Below, piece after piece: positions 43,660 to 52,444 of a stretch of 64,000 bases of DNA. A model generated the notes under the pieces. It searched no databases. It saw nothing but the letters and a program-made list of their open reading frames with translations, and had not been told where the DNA came from. This stretch comes from JBCCCJ01 sp039029315. Its GTDB lineage: Bacteria > Bacteroidota > Bacteroidia > J057. Location: contig JBCCGK010000031.1 of NCBI GenBank assembly GCA_039029315.1, forward strand, positions 38,104-102,103. Reading direction: 5' to 3'. A program made the position numbers and the translations under genes. The stretch's first letter is position 1, and each line of letters opens with the position of its first letter.

Positions 43660-45447
43660 TCATTGTTGTTTGAGTAGTTTTCCTTTTTTTTCTATCCCCT
43701 CTCCCAGAATATGGTACAGATAGAATCCTGGACTAAGCAGGGGATCAATCATCAGAGGGGTGATGAGATCTTTTCCGAATGGACCTGGATAGGTTTCTTT
43801 CAGAATGGTTTTCCCGCCAATATCTGTCAGACGAAGAGAAATATCGCCTTCAATGTCTTCCCCCAATCGAAGCCATAACTGATCTTGAAAGGGGGTGGGA
43901 AAAACAGTGGAAGTAGCATCGGGGGTTTCTGGAATGACTCGTGTTCCATTTCCCTCCACCAAATCCACAAACTGGTTGGCAGCAAATGGGCCAAATACTT
44001 CTTTCAGCCCTCCTGGCCAATCGACCTGAATGCGGTCCACCAGATGATGTTCAGCCAATCCGACATGAACAGCTTTGATGCTTTGGCCAAATAGATTGAC
44101 CCCGGAATGATAGCGGTGAAGTACTCGTTCTCCGAAATGAATCGCAAGCGTTGCGCCAAAAGCATTCTTGTTGCTTCTTGTGCCTTCCAACTGGATTTGT
44201 ATCCAATTCGCATTCGACCCAGCACCTTTGAACGCATGTCGATACAAGACTGCATGTGCATCCCGATTTCCCAGGACCATATCCAGATCTCCATCCATAT
44301 CCATATCAAACACTTCCAGTCCCATCCCTTTTTCAGGATCGTCCACGCCTAGTTCTTCCGAGATATCCTCAAAAGTCGAAGAGGCATTCAAGAAGAATCG
44401 GTTCTGGTCGCCTTCGGCTACAGGAGAGTCAAAGCCATTGACCACATATAGGTCTTCATCTCCATCGTGATCGACATCAAAAAAGCGCGCGCCCCATCCC
44501 CAACCTGTATCGTGGACCCTCAGCGATTCAGCCTGGTCTGTAAAGCGACCATCGTCTTTTTTGACAAAGAAGGGATTGGGGAGGTAGGAAAAAATATTGG
44601 TGACATAGATATCGAATAGTCCATCATTGTTAACATCACAGACATCTACCCCCATGCCATTTCCATTATTGGTCAAGCCGATCTGTCCCGTTATTTCTAC
44701 AAACACATCATTGCCCTTATTTCTCAAAAATCGATTGTCGGAATTGTCATTGATGATATAGAGATCGAGCCATCCATCTCCATTCTGGTCAATCGGTAAG
44801 CAAGAGAAGGTGTGCCGTTTGTCATTCAATCTGGTCTTCTCTGATATATCTGTGAATCCTTCAGCTCCATCATTTCGATACATCCGATTGGGTTTGATCC
44901 AGTCGCTGACGGTCAGATCCAGATCTCCATCCAAATCGTAATCCCACCAGACGGCATTCGAGCTATAACAATAGAAGCAGCCTTCCACGCCCATTTCCTG
45001 ACTCACATTCCTGAAGGTTCCATCTCCTTCATTGTGCCAAAGTTCATCCAGGCCATAGTTGGAAAGGAAAATATCTGGATAGCCATCGTTGTCATAGTCT
45101 CCCCAGCTTGCGCCCATCTTAGCGCCATTGGTTCCATCTCTGGTTTGTGCTTGCCAATTGATCAGGCGAGCATCCTGAGTTACATCCGTAAAGCCTTCTC
45201 CCCCCTCATTGCGCAACAATCGACTCCATGTTTGTTCATTATTTGGGTCAAATACTTCTGAGGCAACCAGATAGAGATCCAAATCTCCGTCCAGATCATA
45301 GTCTGCAACAGCAACTCCCGTGGAATTTGTCAGCTGACTTTGATGAGAAAATTCCTGAACCAACTCAAAACTCTGACTGCTCAGCCCAAGTGGAATGAAC
45401 AAAAAGAGGCTCAATAGCCATCGTTGAGGAGAGAGCAGGAACACCAT
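43660..45447 (-). CDS. CRTAC1-like FG-GAP/ASPIC protein with T9SS sorting domain (paralog 1)
   Basis: At 595 residues it matches the gene downstream along its whole length: signal peptide (MVFLLSPQRWLLSLFLFIPLGLSS), FG-GAP repeats (DYDLDGDLDLYLVAS, DYDNDGYPDIFLSNYG, DYDLDGDLDLTVSDW, DQNGDGWLDLYIIND, DVNNDGLFDIYVTNIF), an ASPIC/UnbV domain (RYHSGVNLFGQSIKAVHVGL), and a T9SS domain (TVFPTPFQDQLWLRL ... GFYLYHILGEGIEKKGKLLK). The CxxC is kept as EGCFYCYSSN. The two genes are a tandem duplication and are nearly overlapping. Placement after susD suggests surface proteins of the same uptake locus, perhaps binding the target ligand. It starts downstream of a hairpin that probably terminates some susCD transcripts. 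Confidence 0.9.
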   Translation of the reverse strand: MVFLLSPQRWLLSLFLFIPLGLSSQSFELVQEFSHQSQLTNSTGVAVADYDLDGDLDLYLVASEVFDPNNEQTWSRLLRNEGGEGFTDVTQDARLINWQAQTRDGTNGAKMGASWGDYDNDGYPDIFLSNYGLDELWHNEGDGTFRNVSQEMGVEGCFYCYSSNAVWWDYDLDGDLDLTVSDWIKPNRMYRNDGAEGFTDISEKTRLNDKRHTFSCLPIDQNGDGWLDLYIINDNSDNRFLRNKGNDVFVEITGQIGLTNNGNGMGVDVCDVNNDGLFDIYVTNIFSYLPNPFFVKKDDGRFTDQAESLRVHDTGWGWGARFFDVDHDGDEDLYVVNGFDSPVAEGDQNRFFLNASSTFEDISEELGVDDPEKGMGLEVFDMDMDGDLDMVLGNRDAHAVLYRHAFKGAGSNANWIQIQLEGTRSNKNAFGATLAIHFGERVLHRYHSGVNLFGQSIKAVHVGLAEHHLVDRIQVDWPGGLKEVFGPFAANQFVDLVEGNGTRVIPETPDATSTVFPTPFQDQLWLRLGEDIEGDISLRLTDIGGKTILKETYPGPFGKDLITPLMIDPLLSPGFYLYHILGEGIEKKGKLLKQQ

Positions 45448-45472
45448 AAGGAGGTAGACAGGTCAAGAAACA

Positions 45473-45526
45473 AACGCAAAGACGGGTAGGAATTCACTGA
45501 TCGTTGAGTCTTACCGTCTTTGCGTT
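45473..45526 (-). terminator. Strong hairpin downstream of susD
   Basis: AACGCAAAGACGG (45473-45485) and CCGTCTTTGCGTT (45514-45526) are perfectly complementary over 13 bp. On the minus strand the hairpin is followed by a T-rich stretch (TTTGTTTCTTG). It lies 39 bp after the susD stop and 26 bp before the next start, so it may attenuate transcription from susCD into the propeller genes. Confidence 0.65.
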
Positions 45527-45564
45527 CAAAATAGGGCTTATCTGGCTATCAGCCTAAAGGACTG

Positions 45565-47337
45565 TTAGTTCCAGAGTGGATTCTGGTCCAGAAGTTCATT
45601 TGAGTTCACCTCTCCCAATGGAATTGGGAAATATTTATGCTTCTCAAAGTTGATGTTGGAGGCGCCATCGGGGAATCCATGTGACTGCAAGGTTTCGACG
45701 AGAGTACCCCATCGAATCAGGTCATAATAACGGGTTCCTTCCATGACGAATTCCATGATACGCTGATGCTCAATTTCATCCATCAATTCATCTGTATTGC
45801 CAAAGGTCATGGTTGACAATTCTGCTCGTTCCCGTACTTGATTCACTGCATCTGCTGCATCCGCCAGAGATCCGCTAGACATAGCAAGGGCTTCAGCATA
45901 CATCAGGAGAATATCTGCGTAGCGAAGGATTCTTTCGTTGTTCACGGCTGGCCCATCCAGATAGCATGCCAAATCGACCGGGAGGTATTTTCTGAACCAT
46001 CCGTCAAAGTTCCCGCCATCACTACTGGCATCACACCCATTTCCTAACAGCTCCTCATCCCAGGCATTGAATACAACACGGCATCCTATGTCCATGGTAA
46101 CAATGATATTTTCATACTCAGTCTCTTCTACCGGGTCCCAGCAGCCCATGAGCAACACTCCTTCAATATTGGCATTGGGCACTAACTCAGCAACTGCACC
46201 TACCCAGAATCCATCCTCTCCTGTCAGGTCTTCTTCCCAGCAATCGAGGCCGCCACCGCCGCCGCCACCGCCGCCGCCGCCATCACCACATACCAATCCA
46301 TCTCCCAAGTCTGCAAATTCGACACCGAAGAGGGACAATCCTCCTTCAAAATATAGAGTATTCAATAGACGAGTGTCAAGTTCTCCATTGACATTCATCT
46401 CTTTAGACATTTCATTGAAAATCCACTCGGAAGGCTTGGAAATAATCTCTCCAGAGATTCCTGGTACACTCGCATTTCCTGGCCGAGGCTGAGTTACTGA
46501 ATACGATCCAGAAAAGACATCATACTGCGCTTCGTACAAAGATTCTACATTGTTCTCGTTTTCGGACAAGAAGTTGTCCAACCAGGTTTCGACCAGGGCA
46601 TATTTGCCCATATCGATGATTTCCTTGAATTCCGCGGCAGCTGTTGCATAGTATGAATTATCGCCAAGATATCCGGCACGATACAGATACAACTTACCCA
46701 GAAATCCCATCGCGGCTCCCTTGGTCACCCGACCAGGAAGGTCCTGATCTTCAGGCAATCCAGCTTTGGCTTCCGTGAGATCAGTTATTGCCTGATCCCA
46801 GACTTCTTCTATCGATCCAGCTTTGGGATTGTTGAATTGCTCTTCTGATTCAGCTGGCTCTAATACGATTGGCACCTGACCATAGAGATGCGCCAATCGA
46901 AAGTAGGCTGCTCCTCTGAAAAACTTCGCTTCTGCGATGAGCGAACTTTTCATTTCAGCAGAAGAAAATTCGATATTCTCGATTTCCTTCAGCATGGTAT
47001 TGACTCGGAAGATCAAGGTATAGGAATCGAACCAGAATCCATCAGATATACCATTGATAGGAGTATTGACGAAGGTATAAAACTGATTAAATTGGGCGAA
47101 GTCCGGTGCGGCCAATGCCACGGCATCGCTTCTCAGATTGGAGGCTTCTGGGGCGCCATTCCATACGGAATTGAAGGTTGGGTATAGAGTCACCATCGCA
47201 GCTTCTACATCTCCTGGCGAAGACCAAAAACTGGCTGAGGTGATGGCATTCGGATCAGTAAGATTCAAAAATTCTTCTGTACATCCTGCAAATGAGAGTG
47301 CAAGAAGTGAAAGAATGATTTTGGTATATAATTTCAT
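45565..47337 (-). CDS. susD: SusD/RagB-family nutrient-binding lipoprotein
   Basis: The 590-residue lipoprotein (lipobox LSFAGCTEE, Cys19) has the SusD pattern: FLNLTDPNAITSASFWSSPGDVEAAM, the helical TPR-like core (AEAKFFRGAAYFRLAHLYGQVP; RVTKGAAMGFLGKLYLYRAGY), NERILRYADILLMYAEALAMS, RERAELSTMTF, and HQRIMEFVMEGTRYYDLIRWG near the end. SusD caps the SusC pore and delivers the glycan or peptide ligand. Family members near this size occur, but the segment at about 340-450 is unusual: 11 glycines in a row (353-363) followed by a cysteine-rich stretch (DCWEED, GCWDPVEE, DIGCRVVF, GNGCDASS). The susC gene ends 20 bp upstream, so the pair is one unit. Confidence 0.95.
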   Translation of the reverse strand: MKLYTKIILSLLALSFAGCTEEFLNLTDPNAITSASFWSSPGDVEAAMVTLYPTFNSVWNGAPEASNLRSDAVALAAPDFAQFNQFYTFVNTPINGISDGFWFDSYTLIFRVNTMLKEIENIEFSSAEMKSSLIAEAKFFRGAAYFRLAHLYGQVPIVLEPAESEEQFNNPKAGSIEEVWDQAITDLTEAKAGLPEDQDLPGRVTKGAAMGFLGKLYLYRAGYLGDNSYYATAAAEFKEIIDMGKYALVETWLDNFLSENENNVESLYEAQYDVFSGSYSVTQPRPGNASVPGISGEIISKPSEWIFNEMSKEMNVNGELDTRLLNTLYFEGGLSLFGVEFADLGDGLVCGDGGGGGGGGGGGLDCWEEDLTGEDGFWVGAVAELVPNANIEGVLLMGCWDPVEETEYENIIVTMDIGCRVVFNAWDEELLGNGCDASSDGGNFDGWFRKYLPVDLACYLDGPAVNNERILRYADILLMYAEALAMSSGSLADAADAVNQVRERAELSTMTFGNTDELMDEIEHQRIMEFVMEGTRYYDLIRWGTLVETLQSHGFPDGASNINFEKHKYFPIPLGEVNSNELLDQNPLWN

Positions 47338-47356
47338 CGTACTTGTATTCTATTAA

Positions 47357-50300
47357 TTAAAAGGAAAGACTCACATTCAACAAAAAGCTTCGGTACTGAG
47401 GGGTGGTACCTCGGTCGATTCCTGCACTAAACCATCCATCTCGTCCCTGCTCAGGATCAATCCCGGTATAAGGAGAAATGGTGAACAAGTTCTGAGCTGC
47501 GAGGCTAATTCGGGCAGATCCTATCCCGACTTTGTCAGTAACTCCCTGAGAGATATTGTATCCGATCTCCGTCAGAGAAGCTTTCACAAAATCTCCTTTC
47601 TCCAGGTATCTGTCTGTTGCGGGATTGGAGTTCCAGTTTTCATCTATGTCAAATGGATTGTTCCTAGGCATATCAGAATTGGGATTGTTCACTTCATCAT
47701 AGGCATTGAGCAGATCAGCACTGAAGTTGTCATATCCATATGGCTGCTCGATCAGATATCGGGGGCCATTGAAGACATGATGTCCGAAGTTTGCATAGAG
47801 GTTCATGGAAAAATCAAATGCTTTGTAGGAAGCATTGATGTTGAGTCCACCGGACCAGGGAGCACGTCCCAAACCTGCAAATTGCCGGTCTCCTTCTGTC
47901 GTAATGACTCCGTCTCCATTGGCATCGATGAATTTGATATCACCAAGCTGCGCTTCAGGTTGGATCAATTCTCCATCAGGACCTACATGCGCATCAATTT
48001 CGGCTTGCGAACGGAACAAGCCATCGGTCTTGATCAGCCAAAATTCAGAGGGGGCTCTGCCTTCATAAATTTCTATGACATGCGGCACATCCCATTCTGG
48101 AGCTTCTCCAAACATGACATCTTCAGGAATCGCAGTGAGAACGGTATTGATATAGGACGCATTCAGTCCGATTCGAAATTTCAAGTCTCCAATGGATTCG
48201 TTGTACTGAAGTCCGATTTCAATTCCGGTATTATCAATCAAGCCATCATTATTAGGAATTTCCCCGCCACCTGCTGACCCTGGAATAATCAGGCTGGATA
48301 CAAGACGATCTGTGATTCTTTCAAAATACTCAACTGAGCCGGAGATCTTGTCATTGAATAATCCAAACTCGATTCCCACATTGGTAGTCTTGGATTCCTC
48401 CCAGGTAATCAAGGCATTGATCGGTCCTGGTGTGATGAGACCATCTACCAGGGTTCCGCCAAATGAGTATGGAATATAGCTCAAGGTGGCCTGCGGGGGA
48501 TATACACCACTATTTTGGCGACCTAACACACCATAACCAGCTCTGATTTTGAAGTCAGAGATTGTTCCTTTGATGCCTTCCCAGAATTTTTCGTTTGAGA
48601 CTCTCCATGCAGCAGAGACCCCAGGGAAGTTCCCCCATCGGACTGAAGGATCAAATCTTGAAGATCCATCTCTACGGAAATTCACTGTCAACAAATATCT
48701 GTTGTCAAAGGAGTAGAATCCCTGTCCAATGAAAGACACAAGTCTGTTCTTTGAATTGTTTCCAGACAGTCCGGTGAACAGTGGATTTGCGCCAGGCCCA
48801 TCCAGGGTAGACGTAACATCAGACAAAAAGTCTGCCTTGAATCCGCCCAGATATCGATCGCTAAACTCTTGCAAGACATATCCTCCCAGCACATTGATTG
48901 AATGTTTGCCAAAGGTTCCGTTGTAGGACAGAAGATGGTCTATGTTCCAGTTCGCATCTCTGATTTGTTCTTCTTCAATACATCTTTCACAGTTGAAATA
49001 TTCCTGGGGTTGGACCAGAGATCGCGTCCTGGAGTTGATGGAGGCATCTGTTTGGTTGTAAGAACCACTGACTTTATAGGTCAGGCCTTTGAGCAATTCC
49101 ACCTCTGCAAACAGGTTTGCCTGTATATTGTCCTGCGAGATACGCTTGCTCCAGAATTGCTGATAATCCAGGGGATTTCTGATCAAGGCTTCCGGGTTAT
49201 CTCCGCCCCCCCAATAGAAGGATCTCACTCTTGGATCAGCGGAGGGATCATTGGCAGGATCAGGGTTGACTCCATATGGTGAGAAGTAAGGCACCTGTGC
49301 GATTGCCTTATAATAGACGGATCGGCTAAAGGCATATGGTTCAGGAGCTGTAATTCCTCTGGATACTGCCAGAGATTGGCCTACCTTGATTCTTTTGTTA
49401 ATGTTGAAATCACTGTTGGCGCGAAGGTTGGCTCGTTGGAATCCTGTTCCAAGGGCGATCCCGTCCTGATCTTTGTAGCCAGCAGATATTCGGTAGCTTC
49501 CAAAGTCGCCTCCACCAGATACAGAGAGGTCATGCGTCTGGGTGAATGCGTTGTTGTAGACCAGGTCATACCAATCGTAAGAAGAAAATTGTCCAGGATT
49601 GGCGATATAATCGAGGGCAGCTTGTGGCACCAATTCAGCCTCAGCGAGGTCATCTCCATACATACTTTGCATGATCTGGATATATTCCGCCGTATTGGCC
49701 ACATTGGGGCCTTGAAAAGGCACCTGAGTCCCAACAGTCATGTTGTAGGTTACTTGTGGTTTGCCCTTACGACCTCTTTTGGTGGTCACGATGATCACCC
49801 CATTCGCAGCACGTGATCCATAGATGGCCGCAGCAGAAGCATCTTTCAGAATCTCAATAGATTCAATATCATTGGGGTTGATGTTTTCCAAACCAGTAGA
49901 TTGGCGAATCCCATCCCCTGCTCCTACCACGTTTTCAAAGTCGACATTCTGAATACCAGAAATCTGCACTCCGTCTACAATCACGAGTGGAGGAGTAGCC
50001 GCAGATCCTTCAGGAGAACTAATCCCTCTGATGTTGAAGTTGAATGCAGCACCAGGAGATTGGTCAGTTGCATAGATTTGCACCCCTGTTACGTTGCCCT
50101 GCAAGGCCTGGGTCACGTCAGCAGTGGAGCGCTTTGCCATATTCTGGATATCAACAGATGCCACGGAGGAAGTCACATCCTTTTTGTTTCGGGAAACATA
50201 TCCAATCACAACCACTTCGTCCAGAATGGTTGCATCTGCGACCAGACTGACATCGATATTCCTTCGCCCTCCAATGGTAATTTCCTGAGTAGTTCTTCCA

Positions 50301-50527
50301 ATAAATGAAAAGATCAACACGCCATCAGAAGGTGCCTCGATAGCATATTGTCCTCTTTCATTTGTTACGGTTCCTGTTGGGGTTCCCTGGAGTCGGACTG
50401 TAACGCCAACCATCCCATCCCCTGTTTCGCTATCAGTAACAGTCCCGGAAATCTGTCCCTGTGCAAAGCTTTGGATTGTAAGCAGACTCATCAAAATAGC
50501 GAGTAGCCACGAAATTTTACACTTCAT
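47357..50527 (-). CDS. susC: SusC/RagA-family TonB-linked outer membrane protein
   Basis: The 1056-residue protein has a signal peptide (MKCKISWLLAILMSLLTIQSFAQ), a carboxypeptidase-regulatory-like N-terminal domain (GTVTDSETGDGMVGVTVRLQGT), a plug domain (EVVVIGYVSRNKKDVTSSVASVDIQNM; NPNDIESIEILKDASAAAIYGSRAANGVIIVTTKRG) and a C-terminal beta-barrel ending in FLLNVSLSF. Such receptors import oligosaccharides or peptides over the outer membrane using TonB energy. It heads the operon with susD. The start at 50527 is preferred, because the six residues upstream of it are not signal-like. A promoter lies 83-113 bp ahead (50610-50640). The ligand is unknown and the nearby ROK repressor suggests a sugar signal. 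Confidence 0.96.
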   Translation of the reverse strand: MKCKISWLLAILMSLLTIQSFAQGQISGTVTDSETGDGMVGVTVRLQGTPTGTVTNERGQYAIEAPSDGVLIFSFIGRTTQEITIGGRRNIDVSLVADATILDEVVVIGYVSRNKKDVTSSVASVDIQNMAKRSTADVTQALQGNVTGVQIYATDQSPGAAFNFNIRGISSPEGSAATPPLVIVDGVQISGIQNVDFENVVGAGDGIRQSTGLENINPNDIESIEILKDASAAAIYGSRAANGVIIVTTKRGRKGKPQVTYNMTVGTQVPFQGPNVANTAEYIQIMQSMYGDDLAEAELVPQAALDYIANPGQFSSYDWYDLVYNNAFTQTHDLSVSGGGDFGSYRISAGYKDQDGIALGTGFQRANLRANSDFNINKRIKVGQSLAVSRGITAPEPYAFSRSVYYKAIAQVPYFSPYGVNPDPANDPSADPRVRSFYWGGGDNPEALIRNPLDYQQFWSKRISQDNIQANLFAEVELLKGLTYKVSGSYNQTDASINSRTRSLVQPQEYFNCERCIEEEQIRDANWNIDHLLSYNGTFGKHSINVLGGYVLQEFSDRYLGGFKADFLSDVTSTLDGPGANPLFTGLSGNNSKNRLVSFIGQGFYSFDNRYLLTVNFRRDGSSRFDPSVRWGNFPGVSAAWRVSNEKFWEGIKGTISDFKIRAGYGVLGRQNSGVYPPQATLSYIPYSFGGTLVDGLITPGPINALITWEESKTTNVGIEFGLFNDKISGSVEYFERITDRLVSSLIIPGSAGGGEIPNNDGLIDNTGIEIGLQYNESIGDLKFRIGLNASYINTVLTAIPEDVMFGEAPEWDVPHVIEIYEGRAPSEFWLIKTDGLFRSQAEIDAHVGPDGELIQPEAQLGDIKFIDANGDGVITTEGDRQFAGLGRAPWSGGLNINASYKAFDFSMNLYANFGHHVFNGPRYLIEQPYGYDNFSADLLNAYDEVNNPNSDMPRNNPFDIDENWNSNPATDRYLEKGDFVKASLTEIGYNISQGVTDKVGIGSARISLAAQNLFTISPYTGIDPEQGRDGWFSAGIDRGTTPQYRSFLLNVSLSF

Positions 50528-50609
50528 GAGATTTTTTTCAAGCATAATACATGTTAGATTAGGTTAGTAGTAGACTTACGAATAGAGGATTTCATACTTT
50601 CTAATAGTA

Positions 50610-50640
50610 CAAAAGTAAGAGTTTTTTTATCCTAGACAAG
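50610..50640 (-). promoter_or_regulatory. Promoter of susCD (Bacteroidota -33/-7 type)
   Basis: On the minus strand TTG (50639-50637) is followed after 19 bases by TACTTTTG (50617-50610), matching the TTTG-N19-TANNTTTG consensus of the primary Bacteroidota sigma factor. Transcription would start near 50603, giving a leader of about 75 bases before the susC start codon. Confidence 0.6.
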
Positions 50641-50799
50641 TTCATGAAAAATATCGCTTCTTCTTTTTTGACAATAAAGCATCTATATTTTAGGCAAAGG
50701 AGTGCCCAAACAGACTCATATCGGTGCTATAGGCTCGTTTCTGGTCCCATAGATCTTGCCCCTTGAGCACAAACAAGACCATTCTTCTTTTCGTTGGCA

Positions 50800-52068
50800 T
50801 CAAGATAGTTTTTCAAGGAGCTTCTTTTCTGGTGTTACACTATTTTCAAACATCAGTACCTTTGATATAACCAACGAAAAAGCACCCATTAAGGTGGCAT
50901 CATCTTGAAAAGAGGACGGCAAAAGCTCTATTTTGTTTTCGACGGGCAACATACTACTCAGGCCTAAATATTCAGTTAGTTTCTCGAAGAAGATGGTCCC
51001 ACTCCTTGTCAATCCTCCACTCATCACTATGGCAGATGGATTGAACAACTTGATCAACACATCTAATCCAATGGCGAAAAAGTGCATGGCATCCTCAAAG
51101 ATCTCTGTGGCGAGTGGATCTCCCATTTTGGCAGCATCAATCACCTCTTTGGCAGAGAGGTCTTCAATATTCCCATTGACCAAAGACAGGATGAGACTTT
51201 CGGTATCAGACTCCTCTGTCAAGCGTATTTTGGCAATCTCTGCGATTCCATAGCCTGAAGAAAGAGCTTCCAGACATCCTTTGATTCCATCTTTTCCGAC
51301 ATATCTACTCTCTCTGTCCAGGACAATATGCCCCAATTCGCCCGTGAATCCCTTGCTGCCAAAATACCGATCTCCATCGATGATGATGCCGGCCCCTATC
51401 CCAAAGCCTGCATTGACACTGATAAAATTTTTGTATCGTTTCCCGATCCCATACAACAACTCGCCCAAAGCTGTGACGCGAGATACATTGTCATGAAAAA
51501 TCGGAAAATCAATGGTTTTACTCAATTCCTTTTCCAGATCTACATTTGTCCAGTCAAACACTGGCGAATAAGCTACATGGCCATTTCCCTTGTTGATCAG
51601 TCCCGCTACAGCCAAGCCCACTCCCAGAATCTTGTGGCGCTCCAGTTTGGAACGATCGATCAGTTTGTTGATCAATCTTCCAACCTGCTGAATAATGACA
51701 TCAAATCCTCCGGTCAGCATGGTGGGCGTCTCTATCTCCGTCAGAATGTCTCCATGTAAATTGGCAATTCCAGCCCGAAGACTGGTGGACCCAACATCTA
51801 CTCCTATGACAAAATTATGATTCCCAACAAATCTGACCAATTTGGGGGGCCTACCGCCAGTAGAATCTCCTTCACCGACCATTGTCACGAATTTGTCATC
51901 TATGAGGCTGGCTACGATTCTGGTTACGGTTGGGGCACTTAAATTGGTTTTTTTTACAATTGTAGCTCTGGAAATCTCAGTAGATTCCCGGATAAGATTG
52001 AGAACATTAATTTTGTTTAATTTATAGATATAGGAAGCATCCTTCTTTTGACGTAGCTGACTTTTCAT
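50800..52068 (-). CDS. ROK-family transcriptional regulator
   Basis: The 422-residue protein has an N-terminal winged helix (INVLNLIRESTEISRATIVKKTNLSAPTVTRIVASLID, about 20-60) and a C-terminal ROK domain (about 85-400; VIGVDVGSTSLRAGIANLHG, GVGLAVAGLI, FHDNVSRVTALGEL, GFGIGAGIIIDG, GFTGELGHIVL, KGCLEALSSGYGI, IVMSGGLTRSG). These NagC/XylR-like proteins bind sugars and control carbohydrate genes. The usual C-x-C-G-x-x-G-C zinc site reads R-x-V-G-x-x-G-x-x-G-C-L-E with only one of three cysteines, so zinc binding is doubtful. It is transcribed toward susC, 272 bp ahead of it, and is the likely local regulator of the susCD unit. ATG 52068 is used: the TTG at 52098 lies inside the promoter. Confidence 0.9.
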   Translation of the reverse strand: MKSQLRQKKDASYIYKLNKINVLNLIRESTEISRATIVKKTNLSAPTVTRIVASLIDDKFVTMVGEGDSTGGRPPKLVRFVGNHNFVIGVDVGSTSLRAGIANLHGDILTEIETPTMLTGGFDVIIQQVGRLINKLIDRSKLERHKILGVGLAVAGLINKGNGHVAYSPVFDWTNVDLEKELSKTIDFPIFHDNVSRVTALGELLYGIGKRYKNFISVNAGFGIGAGIIIDGDRYFGSKGFTGELGHIVLDRESRYVGKDGIKGCLEALSSGYGIAEIAKIRLTEESDTESLILSLVNGNIEDLSAKEVIDAAKMGDPLATEIFEDAMHFFAIGLDVLIKLFNPSAIVMSGGLTRSGTIFFEKLTEYLGLSSMLPVENKIELLPSSFQDDATLMGAFSLVISKVLMFENSVTPEKKLLEKLS

Positions 52069-52095
52069 TCCGATAGTGTTACTGATCTGATCGCA

Positions 52096-52124
52096 CAAAA
52101 GTAAACATTCTCCCTGGATATCAA
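52096..52124 (-). promoter_or_regulatory. Promoter of the ROK regulator gene
   Basis: The minus strand shows TTG (52124-52122), 18 bases, then TACTTTTG (52103-52096), the same -7 sequence as the susC promoter. Transcription would start near 52089 with a short leader of about 20 bases. The direct repeat TGATC-TGATC (52083-52092) at the start site is a candidate operator. Confidence 0.6.
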
Positions 52125-52444
52125 TTTTTCATGAAATAAATGACTCTATTCTGATGGAGAAATGAGGAAGTCCTATTGCAGAATCAGGCAACAATCTCCC
52201 TCCTGATCATTTGCCTGAGCCGTAAAAAAAGAATGGCAGAAAAATCGCATTATTTCTCAAAATCGAAATATGCCACAACGCTTTCTTCTTCGAGAATCGG
52301 CTGTTTGGGTTGAGCAAGTTATTATGGGCCATTTTGTTGATCTTCGAGCTGCAAGAACCCAACGCTAGCCAAACGAAATGAGGATACTTGCAACAAAGAA
52401 AGGGAAAAAAGAGCCATAAAAATCATTCACCCAATCTCTGGGAG
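52125..52444. other. Intergenic region between the LamG protein gene and the ROK gene
   Basis: No gene, RNA or repeat of note is seen in these 320 bases, which lie downstream of the LamG protein stop and upstream of the ROK promoter. They are AT-rich. Confidence 0.5.

Noticed and set aside
46249..46281. GCC/ACC run read as a microsatellite inserted into susD by sequencing error
   Set aside because: Its length is a multiple of three and the flanking SusD frame stays open on both sides, so it is kept as real coding sequence.
46067..46492. 141-codon plus-strand frame rich in proline opposite susD
   Set aside because: The proline run is the antisense of the polyglycine tract in SusD.
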